From CAVWCW01 sp963753615 (GTDB taxonomy: Bacteria; Pseudomonadota; Gammaproteobacteria; Chromatiales; Chromatiaceae), in NCBI GenBank assembly GCA_963753615.1, contig CAVWCW010000002.1, positions 310,001 through 374,000 of the forward strand: a DNA stretch of 64,000 nt, read 5' to 3'. Under the pieces are notes generated by a model that ran no database searches, was not told the origin of the DNA, and worked only from the letters and a program-made list of their open reading frames with translations. Position 1 is the stretch's first letter. Each line of letters begins with the position of its first letter. A program made the translations under genes and the position numbers. Below, one piece after another: positions 33,340-41,890 of this stretch.

Positions 33340-34407
33340 TCAGCTGCGCTGGTCGAGCCAGGCGGCGATCGCCGGAGTGACCTCTTTCTGTGCCTTGCCG
33401 CTGACGTAGATGCCGATATGGCCGCCGGGAAAGGACAGCTCGGTGTAGTCTTTGCTTGCGGTGCGCCCGCGCAGGGCGCGCGAGGCGTCCGGCGGCACCA
33501 GGTGGTCCTGTTCAGCGAAGATATTGAGTAGCGGGATCCGCACCTGCTGGAGATCGACCTCGCGCCCGCCGATGCGCACGCCGCCCTCGACCAGCCCGTT
33601 GCCCTGGTAGAAGTCCTTGATGAACTGCCGGAAGGTCTCGCCGGCCTGGTCGGGACTGTCGAAGATCCACTTCTCCATGCGCAGAAAGTTCTTCAGCCGC
33701 ACGGGGTCGTCGAGCACGTCCACCATGTTCACGTACTTCTGTCCGGTAAGGCTGAACGGCTTGAGCGACAGAAAGGTCCAGTTCAACAGTTCGCCGGGGA
33801 TATTCCCCAGGGTGTCCACCAGCAGGTCCACGTCCATATGCTGGGCCCAGGCGCTAAGCAAGTTGCCCGGCGTTTTGAAGTCCACTGGGGTGACCATGGT
33901 GACCAGATTTTTGACCTTGTCCGGGTGCAGGGCACTGTAACAGAGGCTGAAGGTGCCGCCCTGGCAAATGCCTAGGATATTGATCCGGTCCAGGCGGTGG
34001 CGCTTGCGTATCACGTCCACGCAGCGGTCCAGGTAGCCGTTGATATAGTCGTCCAGGGTCAGGCTGCGGTCGGCGCCGTCCGGGTAGCCCCAGTCGATCA
34101 AGTAGACGTCCTGGCCGGCGGCCAAAAGATTGCGGATTGTGGAACGGTCTTCCTGCAGATCGGTCATGTAGGGGCGGTTGACGAGGGCATAGACCACCAG
34201 CAGCGGGGTCGGGTTCTGAACCACTTCGGCCGGGGCCTGGTAACGGTACAGGCTGAGCTTGTCTTCCTGGTAGACCACGGTTTTGGGGGTGACGCCGGTG
34301 TCTATGCGCTCGGCGCTGAGCAGGTTCTCTATGCCCTGGCCCAGTTTGCGGCTGTATTCGGCCATCTCCGCGGCCAACTTGTCGGGCCGGATGTCGATTG
34401 GATTCAC
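33340..34407 (-). CDS. phaC: Class III PHA synthase catalytic subunit
   Basis: Polymerises (R)-3-hydroxyacyl-CoA into polyhydroxyalkanoate on the granule surface, together with PhaE. The 355 residues (short, as in class III) have the lipase-like box GICQGG with catalytic Cys148, Asp302 in EQDHLVPP and His330 in GGHIGIYV, close to the Allochromatium vinosum enzyme. It lies about 30 bases after phaE on the same strand. Confidence 0.97.
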   Translation of the reverse strand: MNPIDIRPDKLAAEMAEYSRKLGQGIENLLSAERIDTGVTPKTVVYQEDKLSLYRYQAPAEVVQNPTPLLVVYALVNRPYMTDLQEDRSTIRNLLAAGQDVYLIDWGYPDGADRSLTLDDYINGYLDRCVDVIRKRHRLDRINILGICQGGTFSLCYSALHPDKVKNLVTMVTPVDFKTPGNLLSAWAQHMDVDLLVDTLGNIPGELLNWTFLSLKPFSLTGQKYVNMVDVLDDPVRLKNFLRMEKWIFDSPDQAGETFRQFIKDFYQGNGLVEGGVRIGGREVDLQQVRIPLLNIFAEQDHLVPPDASRALRGRTASKDYTELSFPGGHIGIYVSGKAQKEVTPAIAAWLDQRS

Positions 34408-34436
34408 GATGGTTCTCCTCTGGCTTGGGCGCGGTT

Positions 34437-35522
34437 TCAGTCGTCGGCTGTCTTGGGCGCGGCCGGTTTGGCGGCGGTCTTACGCCGGGGTGCGGCCTTC
34501 TTCTTGGCGGCTCGAGCCGTAGGCGTAGAAGCGGGTGCCGAGGCCGGGGGCTGCGGCTGGGCGAGCTTGTCCACCTGCTCGCGCAGGGTCTCGAGCTCGC
34601 AGCGCAGGTGCTGGTTGTCGCGCCGGGTCTGTTGCAGGCGGTCCTGCAGGGTGCGCAGTTCGCTGCGGGTGGGCATGTTCATGGCGCCGAGGGCCTCGTC
34701 GACCATCTGCCCCTGGTGGCGTTTTAGGGCCATCAGGGCATTGACCAGGCCGCCGTGCAATTGGGCATAGCGGGGGGTGCTCACTTGCTCGGCATAGACC
34801 TCCTCGCAGGATTGCACCCAGAGGTCATAGAGTTGGCGCGCCGAGTCCACGGGTTTGGCTTGGTCGTCGCGCTCCAAGAGCTTTTTCCGCATGCATTCCA
34901 CCGAGTGCATGCCGAGGTCGGCGAAGAATTGGCTGTAGGCCTGGAGCGCGCGCTGGTAGTCCATCAGCCGCCGCATCAGTTCCTGCTGTTGGCCCTGTTC
35001 CTCGCGGGTATAGCCGAGGCCGGGGGCGGACAAAAAGCGCTCGAAGTGCTCGCTGCCGGCGCCGTGGGGCATGTTGCGCAGCAGGTCGCCGGGCATCAGC
35101 GACAGCGAAGACAGCATGCGCTGCCAGTTGTCCAGGGGCATCTCCCAGAATGCCATCAACTTCTGCATGGATTCCTGACCGTCGCCGGTGGAGGGGCCGC
35201 TGAATGCCTTCTGTAGATCGCCGAAGCTGCGCTCCAAGGCCGCCGCCCAGTCGCCGCCGGCGTCTGGCTGAAGGTTGCGGGTGAATCCCTCACTCATGCG
35301 GAAGAATGCCTTGCCCTGGTCCAGCATCTTGTCCATGAAGCCGCGGGCCGGCTGGGCGAGGCCCGGGGCGACTGCTTGCCGCCAGTGGTCCATGGCCTGC
35401 TCCCAGGGGTTGGCTGGCGGAGTGTCAAGCCCCATAGCACGGCGGCTCAGATCGTTCCAGTTCTCCCAATAGCTGCGTTGCAGTTCACTCCAGTCTTGGT
35501 CCCAAAAGGCTCGGTTGCTCAT
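34437..35522 (-). CDS. phaE: Class III PHA synthase subunit PhaE
   Basis: The non-catalytic partner that activates PhaC in class III synthases. The 361 residues start SNRAFWDQDWSELQRSYWENW, typical of PhaE, and end in a coiled coil (about 285-320) and a Lys/Ala/Pro-rich basic tail (AAKKKAAPRRKTAAKPAAP). The tail may contact DNA or the granule. It leads the phaEC transcript, diverging from phaA across an intergenic region that holds a PhaR-like box. Confidence 0.95.
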   Translation of the reverse strand: MSNRAFWDQDWSELQRSYWENWNDLSRRAMGLDTPPANPWEQAMDHWRQAVAPGLAQPARGFMDKMLDQGKAFFRMSEGFTRNLQPDAGGDWAAALERSFGDLQKAFSGPSTGDGQESMQKLMAFWEMPLDNWQRMLSSLSLMPGDLLRNMPHGAGSEHFERFLSAPGLGYTREEQGQQQELMRRLMDYQRALQAYSQFFADLGMHSVECMRKKLLERDDQAKPVDSARQLYDLWVQSCEEVYAEQVSTPRYAQLHGGLVNALMALKRHQGQMVDEALGAMNMPTRSELRTLQDRLQQTRRDNQHLRCELETLREQVDKLAQPQPPASAPASTPTARAAKKKAAPRRKTAAKPAAPKTADD

Positions 35523-35571
35523 GGCGGTTATCCGTGGTCGCTCGGTGGTCGAAAAACCTTAGCACGGGAAT

Positions 35572-35586
35572 TTGTGCGCTGCAACA
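35572..35586. promoter_or_regulatory. PhaR-like operator box in the phaE/phaA intergenic region
   Basis: TTGTGCGCTGCAACA is identical at 14 of 15 positions to the box at the phaP promoter (38397-38411). It overlaps plausible promoters in both directions: on the plus strand TTGTGC, 17 bases, TACACT; on the minus strand TTGCAG, 17 bases, TAAGGT. PhaR, encoded 2 kb away, is the expected ligand. Confidence 0.6.
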
Positions 35587-35716
35587 TTATTGTCTACACT
35601 GGGTTTCAGACTCCGCGAATGGCGTCTAGGATATAGGGGACCGGCATCGAGCGAGGCCGTAAAGTCCGCCGAATTGCCTTCTCACCCACCACACTGAAAA
35701 ATATAGGGCAAAGAAA

Positions 35717-36901
35717 ATGAGCGAAGACATCGTCATCGTGGCGGCCGGGCGTACCGCTGTTGGTAATTTCGGCGGCAGCCTGGCCGGGCTATCCGCGGCG
35801 GAGCTGGGAAGCCGGGTGATCGCCGGCCTTTTGGCCCGCAGCGGCTTGGCGCCGGAGCAGGTCGACGAGGTGATCCTGGGTCAGGTGCTGACCGCCGGGA
35901 CCGGGCAGAACCCCGCGCGCCAGGCATCCCTCGCGGCCGGGCTGCCCCAGACGGTGCCGGCGATGACGATCAATAAGGTCTGCGGCAGCGGGCTAAAGGC
36001 GGTACACCTGGCGATGCAGGCGGTGGCCTGCGGCGATGCCGAGGTGGTGATCGCCGGGGGGCAGGAAAACATGAGTCAGTCTCCCCATGTGCTACCCAAG
36101 TCCCGGGACGGCATGAAGATGGGCCCCTGGAAGCTGCAGGACACGATGATCGTCGACGGCCTCTGGGATGCCTTCAACGACTACCACATGGGGGTAACGG
36201 CGGAGAACATCGCCCGTCAGTACGGCTTCACCCGGGACGACCAGGATGCCTTCGCCGCGGCCTCCCAGCAGAAGGCCGAGGCGGCCCAAAAGGCGGGGCG
36301 CTTCGACGACGAGATCATTCCGGTGGAGGTGCCCCAGAGGCGCGGCGATCCCCTGGTGTTCCAAGCCGACGAGTTTCCGCGCCATGGCACCGACGCGGCG
36401 AAATTGGGCAAGCTGCGCCCGGCCTTCGACCGCGAAGGCACGGTAACTGCGGGCAATGCCTCGGGGATCAACGACGGGGCGGCGGCGGTGATCGTGACCA
36501 GCGCGAGCAAGGCAGAGGCGCTGGGGCTCAAACCCCTGGCCCGGATAAAGGCTTTCGCCAGCGCCGGGGTCGATCCGGCCATCATGGGTACCGGGCCGAT
36601 CCCGGCCACCCGCAAATGCCTGGAGAAGGCCGGCTGGGCGGTGGAAGACCTGGACCTGGTCGAGGCCAACGAGGCGTTTGCCGCCCAGGCCATGTCGGTG
36701 AACCACGACCTGGGTTGGGATCCGGCCAAGATCAACGTCAATGGCGGGGCCATTGCCATCGGCCACCCGATCGGTGCGTCGGGGGCCCGGGTCCTGGTCT
36801 CCCTGCTGCACGAAATGGTCCGCCGCGATGCCAAAAAGGGCCTGGCCACGCTGTGTATTGGCGGCGGTCAGGGCGTGGCCCTGGCGGTGGAGCGGAACTG
36901 A
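35717..36901 (+). CDS. phaA: Acetyl-CoA acetyltransferase (beta-ketothiolase)
   Basis: Joins two acetyl-CoA into acetoacetyl-CoA, the entry to PHB synthesis. The 394 residues have the acylated Cys89 in NKVCGSGLKAV, His in AIGHPIGASGAR and the second Cys in TLCIGGGQG. The length is typical of a biosynthetic thiolase. AAAG-rich sequence precedes the ATG. Followed by phaB after a 90-base gap with a strong hairpin. Confidence 0.97.
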   Translation: MSEDIVIVAAGRTAVGNFGGSLAGLSAAELGSRVIAGLLARSGLAPEQVDEVILGQVLTAGTGQNPARQASLAAGLPQTVPAMTINKVCGSGLKAVHLAMQAVACGDAEVVIAGGQENMSQSPHVLPKSRDGMKMGPWKLQDTMIVDGLWDAFNDYHMGVTAENIARQYGFTRDDQDAFAAASQQKAEAAQKAGRFDDEIIPVEVPQRRGDPLVFQADEFPRHGTDAAKLGKLRPAFDREGTVTAGNASGINDGAAAVIVTSASKAEALGLKPLARIKAFASAGVDPAIMGTGPIPATRKCLEKAGWAVEDLDLVEANEAFAAQAMSVNHDLGWDPAKINVNGGAIAIGHPIGASGARVLVSLLHEMVRRDAKKGLATLCIGGGQGVALAVERN

Positions 36902-36923
36902 ATTCGGCGCCAGCCCAGAAATT

Positions 36924-36945
36924 CCGGCCGCCTGGCGGCGGCCGG
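36924..36945. terminator. Hairpin in the phaA-phaB gap
   Basis: CCGGCCGCC (36924-36932) and GGCGGCCGG (36937-36945) form a perfect 9-base stem with loop TGGC. An A-rich run follows instead of T, so it is more likely an mRNA-stabilising or partial attenuating structure than a full terminator. Confidence 0.4.
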
Positions 36946-36991
36946 CGTACCAACAAAAAAACGAATCCAGCCCAGCCAGAGGAGTCTTACC

Positions 36992-37741
36992 ATGTCAGAG
37001 CAATCCAGTTCCCGCCTCGCCCTGGTCACCGGCGGTACCGGCGGCATCGGCAATGCCATATGCCGGCGCCTGTTGGCCGCGGGTTACCGGGTGGTCACCA
37101 ACTATCGCAACCAGGAGAAGGCCGAACGTTGGCGGCAGACGCTGCGCGAGGAGGGCCACGAGGTAGGCATCTACGTCTGCGACGTGGGCGATAACGAGCA
37201 GTGCGCCGAGGTGATGGCCCAGATCGAAGCCGAGCACGGGGGGGTCGACGTGGTGGTCAACAATGCGGGTATCACCCGCGATACCACCATGCGCAAGATG
37301 AGCTACGAGCAGTGGCAGGCGGTGTTGCGCATCAATCTGGACGGCGTATTCAATGTCACTCGGCCGCTGCTGCCGGGGATGCTGGAGCGCGGCTGGGGCC
37401 GCATCGTCAATATCTCGTCCGTCAACGGCCAGAAGGGCCAGATCGGCCAGACCAACTACGCCGCCGCCAAGGCCGGCATGCACGGCTTCACGAAGTCCCT
37501 GGCCTTGGAAGTGGCGCGCAAGGGGATCACCGTGAATACGGTCTCCCCGGGCTACATTGCCACCGAGATGGTGATGGCGGTGCGCGAGGACATCCGCCAG
37601 CAGATCATTGCCCAGATTCCGGTGGGTCGGCTCGGCCAGCCGGAGGAAATCGCTGCTGCGGTGGCCTATCTGGCCTCGGATGAGGCCGGCTACGTAACCG
37701 GCTCCAACCTGTCGATCAACGGTGGGCAGCACATGTTCTGA
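36992..37741 (+). CDS. phaB: Acetoacetyl-CoA reductase
   Basis: NADPH-dependent reductase giving (R)-3-hydroxybutyryl-CoA, the monomer for PhaEC. The 249-residue short-chain dehydrogenase has TGGTGGIGNAI for the cofactor, NNAGITRD, and the catalytic Ser, Tyr and Lys in ISSVNGQKGQIGQTNYAAAKAG. AGAGGAG precedes the ATG. A second copy, 38844-39593, lies 1.1 kb downstream. Confidence 0.96.
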   Translation: MSEQSSSRLALVTGGTGGIGNAICRRLLAAGYRVVTNYRNQEKAERWRQTLREEGHEVGIYVCDVGDNEQCAEVMAQIEAEHGGVDVVVNNAGITRDTTMRKMSYEQWQAVLRINLDGVFNVTRPLLPGMLERGWGRIVNISSVNGQKGQIGQTNYAAAKAGMHGFTKSLALEVARKGITVNTVSPGYIATEMVMAVREDIRQQIIAQIPVGRLGQPEEIAAAVAYLASDEAGYVTGSNLSINGGQHMF

Positions 37742-37764
37742 TCCCTCCGTCAGCGCTCCGCGGT

Positions 37765-37816
37765 CAGCGGTCAGCAACTGCGGGCGCTCGCCCGGCTGAC
37801 TGCTGACCGCTGTTTT
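37765..37816. terminator. Long inverted repeat with T-run after phaB
   Basis: CAGCGGTCAGCA (37765-37776) pairs perfectly with TGCTGACCGCTG (37801-37812), followed by TTTT; an inner GCGGGC/GCCCG stem fills the loop. A likely terminator separating phaAB from phaR. Confidence 0.7.
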
Positions 37817-37858
37817 CAGGTAAACTCCGCTAACCCCGAAGCGCCAGGTGCCCGCCCC

Positions 37859-38317
37859 ATGACACCCGTCCGACTGATTAAGAAGTACCCCAATCGTCGT
37901 CTCTACGATACCGAGGCGAGCCGTTACATCACCCTGGCGGACGTGCGTGAGTTGGTGCTGAGGGGGGAGCGCCTGCGGGTGTTGGACGCCAACAGCGGCG
38001 AGGACCTGAGCCGCTCGGTGCTGCTGCAGATCATGCTGGAGGAGGAGGCCGGCGGCGAACCCCTGTTCAGCGCCGATATGCTGGCCCAGATCATCCGTTT
38101 TTATGGCGGCACCATGCAGGGCCTTTTCGCCCGTTACCTGGAAGAGAGTCTGTCCATGTTCGAGCAGCAGCAGCAGGGCCTCGGGGCCGACCCCATGCAA
38201 CAGATGACGGACCTGGCCCGGCGCAATATGCAGCTCTGGGGGGACATGCAGGAGAGCTGGTTCCGTTCCATCGGCTTCGCCCGGGATGCCAAGCCGGACC
38301 GCGACGACAAAGACTGA
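37859..38317 (+). CDS. phaR: PHA synthesis repressor PhaR
   Basis: A 152-residue regulator of granule proteins. The N-terminus RLIKKYPNRRLYDTEASRYITL is the PHB_acc_N DNA-binding domain; the second region (about 65-105) is the PHB-accumulation domain that senses polymer. PhaR represses phasin genes until granules bind it away. The operator boxes at phaP and phaE/phaA fit this role. It has its own short upstream region after a terminator. Confidence 0.94.
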   Translation: MTPVRLIKKYPNRRLYDTEASRYITLADVRELVLRGERLRVLDANSGEDLSRSVLLQIMLEEEAGGEPLFSADMLAQIIRFYGGTMQGLFARYLEESLSMFEQQQQGLGADPMQQMTDLARRNMQLWGDMQESWFRSIGFARDAKPDRDDKD

Positions 38318-38371
38318 TCCATATCGGCGACCGCCGGCAACGCCCCACCGAAAAATCTTCTCGAAAAACGC

Positions 38372-38400
38372 TTGACACCCGGCTTCGGCCGTACTATTGT
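38372..38400 (+). promoter_or_regulatory. Sigma70-like promoter of phaP
   Basis: A consensus -35 TTGACA (38372-38377), a 17-base spacer and the -10 TATTGT (38395-38400). The -10 overlaps the PhaR-like operator. Confidence 0.7.
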
Positions 38401-38428
38401 GCGGTGCAACAATGGTGCAATGCACAAT
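38396..38428. promoter_or_regulatory. PhaR-like operator at the phaP promoter
   Basis: A perfect inverted repeat, ATTGTGC (38396-38402) and GCACAAT (38422-38428), spans the -10 box and probable start site. Inside are repeated TGCAA motifs, including TTGTGCGGTGCAACA (38397-38411), shared with the phaE/phaA region. Position and TGCA-rich sequence fit known PhaR targets. Confidence 0.65.
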
Positions 38429-38444
38429 AGCCGAGGAGGCAAAT

Positions 38445-38816
38445 ATGAACAGCGCGAAAGACAACCTGAATCTGTACAAGAACGCCGTCGAGCAGGGCTA
38501 TGCCAACGCAGTGGAACTGGGTGAGCTCCAGATGCGCAGCTTCAAGGGTCTGGTCGAGCAACAGCTGGAGCTGTTCGGCCTGATGGTCGACACCCAGGTC
38601 AAGCAGGCCGAATTGCTGGGCCAGGGCAAGGCGTACCCGGCGTACCTGAGCGAGCAGGCGCGGATCGGTCGGGAACTGGCGGAGGGGCTCGCCGCTAAGA
38701 GTCGCGCCGGCGTGGCGTTGGCCGGCAGCGCCAGTGCCGAGTATCGGGCATGGATGGAAAAGTCCGTCAAAGCGGCCGGCGAGTCCTGGGGCCAGTCGGC
38801 CGAGTCTCAGGCCTGA
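38445..38816 (+). CDS. phaP: Phasin, PHA granule-coating protein
   Basis: A 123-residue amphipathic helical protein of the phasin family that coats PHA granules and sets their size. It begins MNSAKDNLNLYKNAVEQGY and has no signal peptide. GAGGAGG lies 6 bases before the ATG at 38445. It has its own strong promoter with a PhaR-like operator and is followed after 27 bases by the second reductase. Confidence 0.93.
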   Translation: MNSAKDNLNLYKNAVEQGYANAVELGELQMRSFKGLVEQQLELFGLMVDTQVKQAELLGQGKAYPAYLSEQARIGRELAEGLAAKSRAGVALAGSASAEYRAWMEKSVKAAGESWGQSAESQA

Positions 38817-38843
38817 ACGCGAACCTCTGGAGCTTAGAGAAGT

Positions 38844-39593
38844 ATGACTGCAGAGCAGAAACTGGCCCTCGTCACCGGCGGTACCGGTGGCCTGGGCACC
38901 GCAATTTGCCGGCGGCTGGCCAGAGATGGCCGCCGCGTGGTGGCGAGCTGTCACCCTGACGACCTCGCGGGCCTGGCCGAATGGCAACAGGCGCGCCGGG
39001 ACGAGGGGCTGGACATCGGGTTGGTGGCCGGGGACGTATCGTCCGCCGCCTCCAGTGTCGCCATGATTGAGGAAATCGAAGAGCGCTTCGGCGGCATCGA
39101 CATCCTGGTCAACTGCGCCGGCATCACCCGCGACAAGACCTTCAAGCGCATGGAGCTTGATCATTGGGAGTCGGTGATCAACACCAACCTCAATAGCGTC
39201 TACTATGTCAGTCGCCCCGTGTGGGAGGGGATGTTGGAGCGCGGTTTCGGGCGCATCGTCAACATCTCTTCGGTCAATGGCCAGCGTGGCCAGTTCGGCC
39301 AGGTGAATTACTCCGCCGCCAAGGCCGGCATGCACGGCTTCACCATGGCCCTGGCCCATGAAGGGGCCGCCAAGGGTATTACGGTGAACACGGTGTCGCC
39401 GGGTTATGTGGAGACCGCTATGACGATGGCCATGCGCGACGATGTGCGCGAGGCGATCATCGCCGGCATCCCGATGCGCCGCATGGGTACCCCCGAGGAG
39501 ATTGCCGGTACGGTGGCTTTTCTCGCTTCGGACGAAACCACCTATATCACCGGGGCAAATATTCCGGTCAACGGCGGTCTCTTTACCAAATAG
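38844..39593 (+). CDS. phaB2: Second acetoacetyl-CoA reductase
   Basis: A 249-residue short-chain dehydrogenase paralogous to phaB: TGGTGGLGTAI, NCAGITRD, and the catalytic ISSVNGQRGQFGQVNYSAAKAG. It probably also reduces acetoacetyl-CoA but differs enough to have other chain-length or cofactor preference. It lies downstream of phaP, probably under the same PhaR-controlled promoter, and ends before a strong terminator. Confidence 0.92.
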   Translation: MTAEQKLALVTGGTGGLGTAICRRLARDGRRVVASCHPDDLAGLAEWQQARRDEGLDIGLVAGDVSSAASSVAMIEEIEERFGGIDILVNCAGITRDKTFKRMELDHWESVINTNLNSVYYVSRPVWEGMLERGFGRIVNISSVNGQRGQFGQVNYSAAKAGMHGFTMALAHEGAAKGITVNTVSPGYVETAMTMAMRDDVREAIIAGIPMRRMGTPEEIAGTVAFLASDETTYITGANIPVNGGLFTK

Positions 39594-39662
39594 ACCCTTT
39601 CTCCCCCTGGCCCGGGGCTGGATCAGCCCTGGGCTGGCTTTGCGCGGGTCCGCCCCGCTATC

Positions 39663-39690
39663 GCCCGGTTCTCACTCCGGGCTTTTTTTT
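39663..39690 (+). terminator. Rho-independent terminator of phaP-phaB2
   Basis: GCCCGG (39663-39668) and CCGGGC (39677-39682) form a stem followed directly by eight T. A second hairpin (GGGCTG/CAGCCC) lies just upstream. Confidence 0.9.
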
Positions 39691-40342
39691 GTCTCGGTGC
39701 TGAGCGTTCTCCGGCCTATTCTTCTCGGAGCGTCTCCGGTCCGTGTTCGCAAACAGCCGTCCTTGGCGGCCTCTTGCCGAGCCGGAAAAGCGCCAGTGGG
39801 GCGAGTTCGCGACTGGGCTGGTACCCGCTACTCGCTGCATCAGATATCGTTCTATAGGCGGCCCCCATGCGGCGCTCCTCAAGCGGGAATTCGGCCGCTC
39901 GATCGGGCTGGAAACCGCGGATAAGGGCGTCTATACTGCCGGCAGATGGGGTTAATTAGAGCAGTAGAGAACTGCTGGGGGGCGACCCAGTCCGATGGCC
40001 TAGAGACCGAGCGGCCCCTCGATGATCTGCATAGAAAAGCTGTTGTCGGCAGGGGGCTCGCGAGCGGTTCGCCAGTCGAGAAGCGCCCCCAGTTGCCCTT
40101 TGCTTATGATCTCTTGTCCAGCTGTCATGAACGTCAGGGCTTCCGAGACCGGTGTCACAGAATCCGGAGCCTGTTTTGGGTTCAGCACTCGTTCGGCGTA
40201 TAAGCATGGGTGCGAGGGTGGCCGGCGAATGGCTGCCGGTGCCGGCATCGGTTGCGTCAGGGCCAGGTGTTTGGGGCGGATGGGTTGACCGGCAGGTTCG
40301 GCATCGGGGTGACGTGGGTACTGGTTTGAACCGCGGTTGAGA
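39691..40342. other. 650-base stretch with no supported gene
   Basis: Between the phaB2 terminator and the next gene I find no convincing coding region. A minus-strand frame of 122 codons exists but has weak codon bias. The composition is more mixed than in flanking genes, suggesting a degraded or acquired segment. Confidence 0.4.
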
Positions 40343-41092
40343 ATGGCTCGAGTAGGTTTTTTCGCCAAGCGTTTGTTTCGCCGCCGGCCACGGATCCTGT
40401 GTCTGATGGCGCATTATTTCGGAGCGGGCCCGGAATTTATCGGCAAGTCCACCAGTTCACCGGCGGCAGCGCGCGCCCGGTTTGTTCGTAAAGCGGTGCG
40501 GAACTTGCGTGCTATACCTGGGCTGGAGTTGAGAGTTTGCAGTATTCCCGGATACTCGCTGCTGCCGCTGGACATGGCCTTTTCCGGGCTCGAGCGCCCG
40601 GAATACCTGGTGTTCGAAGTGCTGGGTGCGATCGACGAGGAACTGGAGCGCTACGATTATTTTATGGTCGTCGAAGACGATATCCTGGTCCCGCATCAGG
40701 TACTGAGCAACGTCATGGCGTTCGATAGAGAACATGGGCTGCAGCCTTGCCTGCACCCGAACCGCTTGGAGCGATCCGGGGAGCGCGTGGATTGCGTCGA
40801 CCTGCGGGCGATGCCCGGGTGGCAGGAGCACGGGATGCGCTTTCGCGGCGTCGAGCTCCGGGTCGCCCGGAATCCGCACTCCGGCTTCTTGCTGCTGTCT
40901 CGAGACAAACTTGCCTATGGCCTGGAGCGCATCGACCGCAGCTATCGGGGGCGGTTTCTCGGCGGGTTCATGAGTTCGGCGTTCGCGCACTACCACCGGC
41001 CCTTCGAGCTCTACCGCCCCTATCGCGACCTGGGGTTTCATTACCTGATCCATCTCGACCACTGGATGGGGCCGGAAGCCGTGGCCGGATAA
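40343..41092 (+). CDS. Putative GT-A fold glycosyltransferase
   Basis: A 249-residue soluble protein with a basic N-terminus and a central YFMVVEDDILVPHQVL, an acidic motif like the DxD metal site of GT-A glycosyltransferases. A later region (RNPHSGFLLLSRDKL) fits a substrate pocket, but I recognise no exact family. ATG 40343 is preferred over a TTG six bases earlier. It stands alone; neighbours give no clear pathway. Confidence 0.6.
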   Translation: MARVGFFAKRLFRRRPRILCLMAHYFGAGPEFIGKSTSSPAAARARFVRKAVRNLRAIPGLELRVCSIPGYSLLPLDMAFSGLERPEYLVFEVLGAIDEELERYDYFMVVEDDILVPHQVLSNVMAFDREHGLQPCLHPNRLERSGERVDCVDLRAMPGWQEHGMRFRGVELRVARNPHSGFLLLSRDKLAYGLERIDRSYRGRFLGGFMSSAFAHYHRPFELYRPYRDLGFHYLIHLDHWMGPEAVAG

Positions 41093-41193
41093 TCGATGTC
41101 CATGACATCCTGTATCACAATTACAACAGAAAGTTCCGGAAAGCTTCGATGCGCTGCAATATCAACCCAGTCCGAGCCCGGCAGGTGCTAAAG

Positions 41194-41218
41194 TGCAACA
41201 TTTAGCGGGGGTGTTGCA
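41194..41218. promoter_or_regulatory. TGCAACA inverted repeat upstream of a lipoprotein gene
   Basis: TGCAACA (41194-41200) and TGTTGCA (41212-41218) are a perfect inverted repeat with an 11-base spacer. TGCGCTGCAA (41150-41159) nearby also matches the PhaR-like box core. It may be a further target of the same regulator. Confidence 0.35.
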
Positions 41219-41281
41219 AAAAAGGTATTTGTGGTGTACGCTACGTCCTACGATGGCAGTTGGAAAGTGATGTACCCTGCG

Positions 41282-41689
41282 ATGAGAACCACGATTTTGG
41301 TGTTGGCGCTAGTTCCCTTGCTGGTATCCTGCAAAGGGGCGCAAGTCCCGGCGAAGGCGCCCGAAGACGTGGTTCGCGACAAGGCTGCGGCGCGCTGGGA
41401 GGCGGTGCTCGGCAAGGACTACGACGCGGCCTACAGCTTCCTGTCCCCGGGCTTCCGCAGTCGGGAGACCGCCGAGAAATACCGGGGGCGTTTTGTAGCG
41501 GGGAAGGCTGAGTGGAAGGAGGCCGACATCGTCGGCGTGGCCTGCGAAGTAGAGAGCTGCGTGGTCACGATCGATGCAAAATACCTGTTCGCGGGCGTTC
41601 CCCCGTTTCCCCCGATGGAGGTGGAAACCCAAGAAGAGGAACAGTGGGTGTTCACCCAGGGAGATTGGTGGCATGTGCCGAGGCGCTGA
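41282..41689 (+). CDS. Small lipoprotein
   Basis: A 135-residue protein with a signal peptide and lipobox (PLLVSCKG; Cys18). The mature part starts with a charged helix and has an NTF2-like look (WEAVLGKDYDAAYSFLSPGFRS, ending QWVFTQGDWWHVPRR), which suggests a small ligand-binding fold. Function is unknown. The ATG at 41282 best fits the signal peptide; earlier ATGs are possible. The inverted repeat upstream may control it. Confidence 0.7.
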   Translation: MRTTILVLALVPLLVSCKGAQVPAKAPEDVVRDKAAARWEAVLGKDYDAAYSFLSPGFRSRETAEKYRGRFVAGKAEWKEADIVGVACEVESCVVTIDAKYLFAGVPPFPPMEVETQEEEQWVFTQGDWWHVPRR

Positions 41690-41785
41690 GTCCGCCGATC
41701 CGTGGGCGTTTAAGCCGACGCGAACGGTGATTGGCTCCCGCCTGTTTGGGGTCTGAGGGGAGAATTGTGTCAAATTTGAGGTGTA

Positions 41786-41815
41786 TTGCTTACGGGCATG
41801 AAATTGCGCTAGAAT
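41786..41815 (+). promoter_or_regulatory. Sigma70-like promoter of the secreted-protein gene
   Basis: TTGCTT (41786-41791), an 18-base spacer and TAGAAT (41810-41815, 5 of 6 matches), about 75 bases before the start codon. Confidence 0.5.
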
Positions 41816-41890
41816 CCCGGATCGTGTGCCCCAGGGCACTCGATCTCGAGAACTCTGGTGTTGTCGACAACTAAGAGGAGCTACTTAGAA

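Noticed and set aside
40000..40368. A 122-codon minus-strand frame in the gap after phaB2
   Set aside because: Its third-position base use is much less GC-biased than nearby genes, no family is recognised, and it overlaps the start of the next gene.
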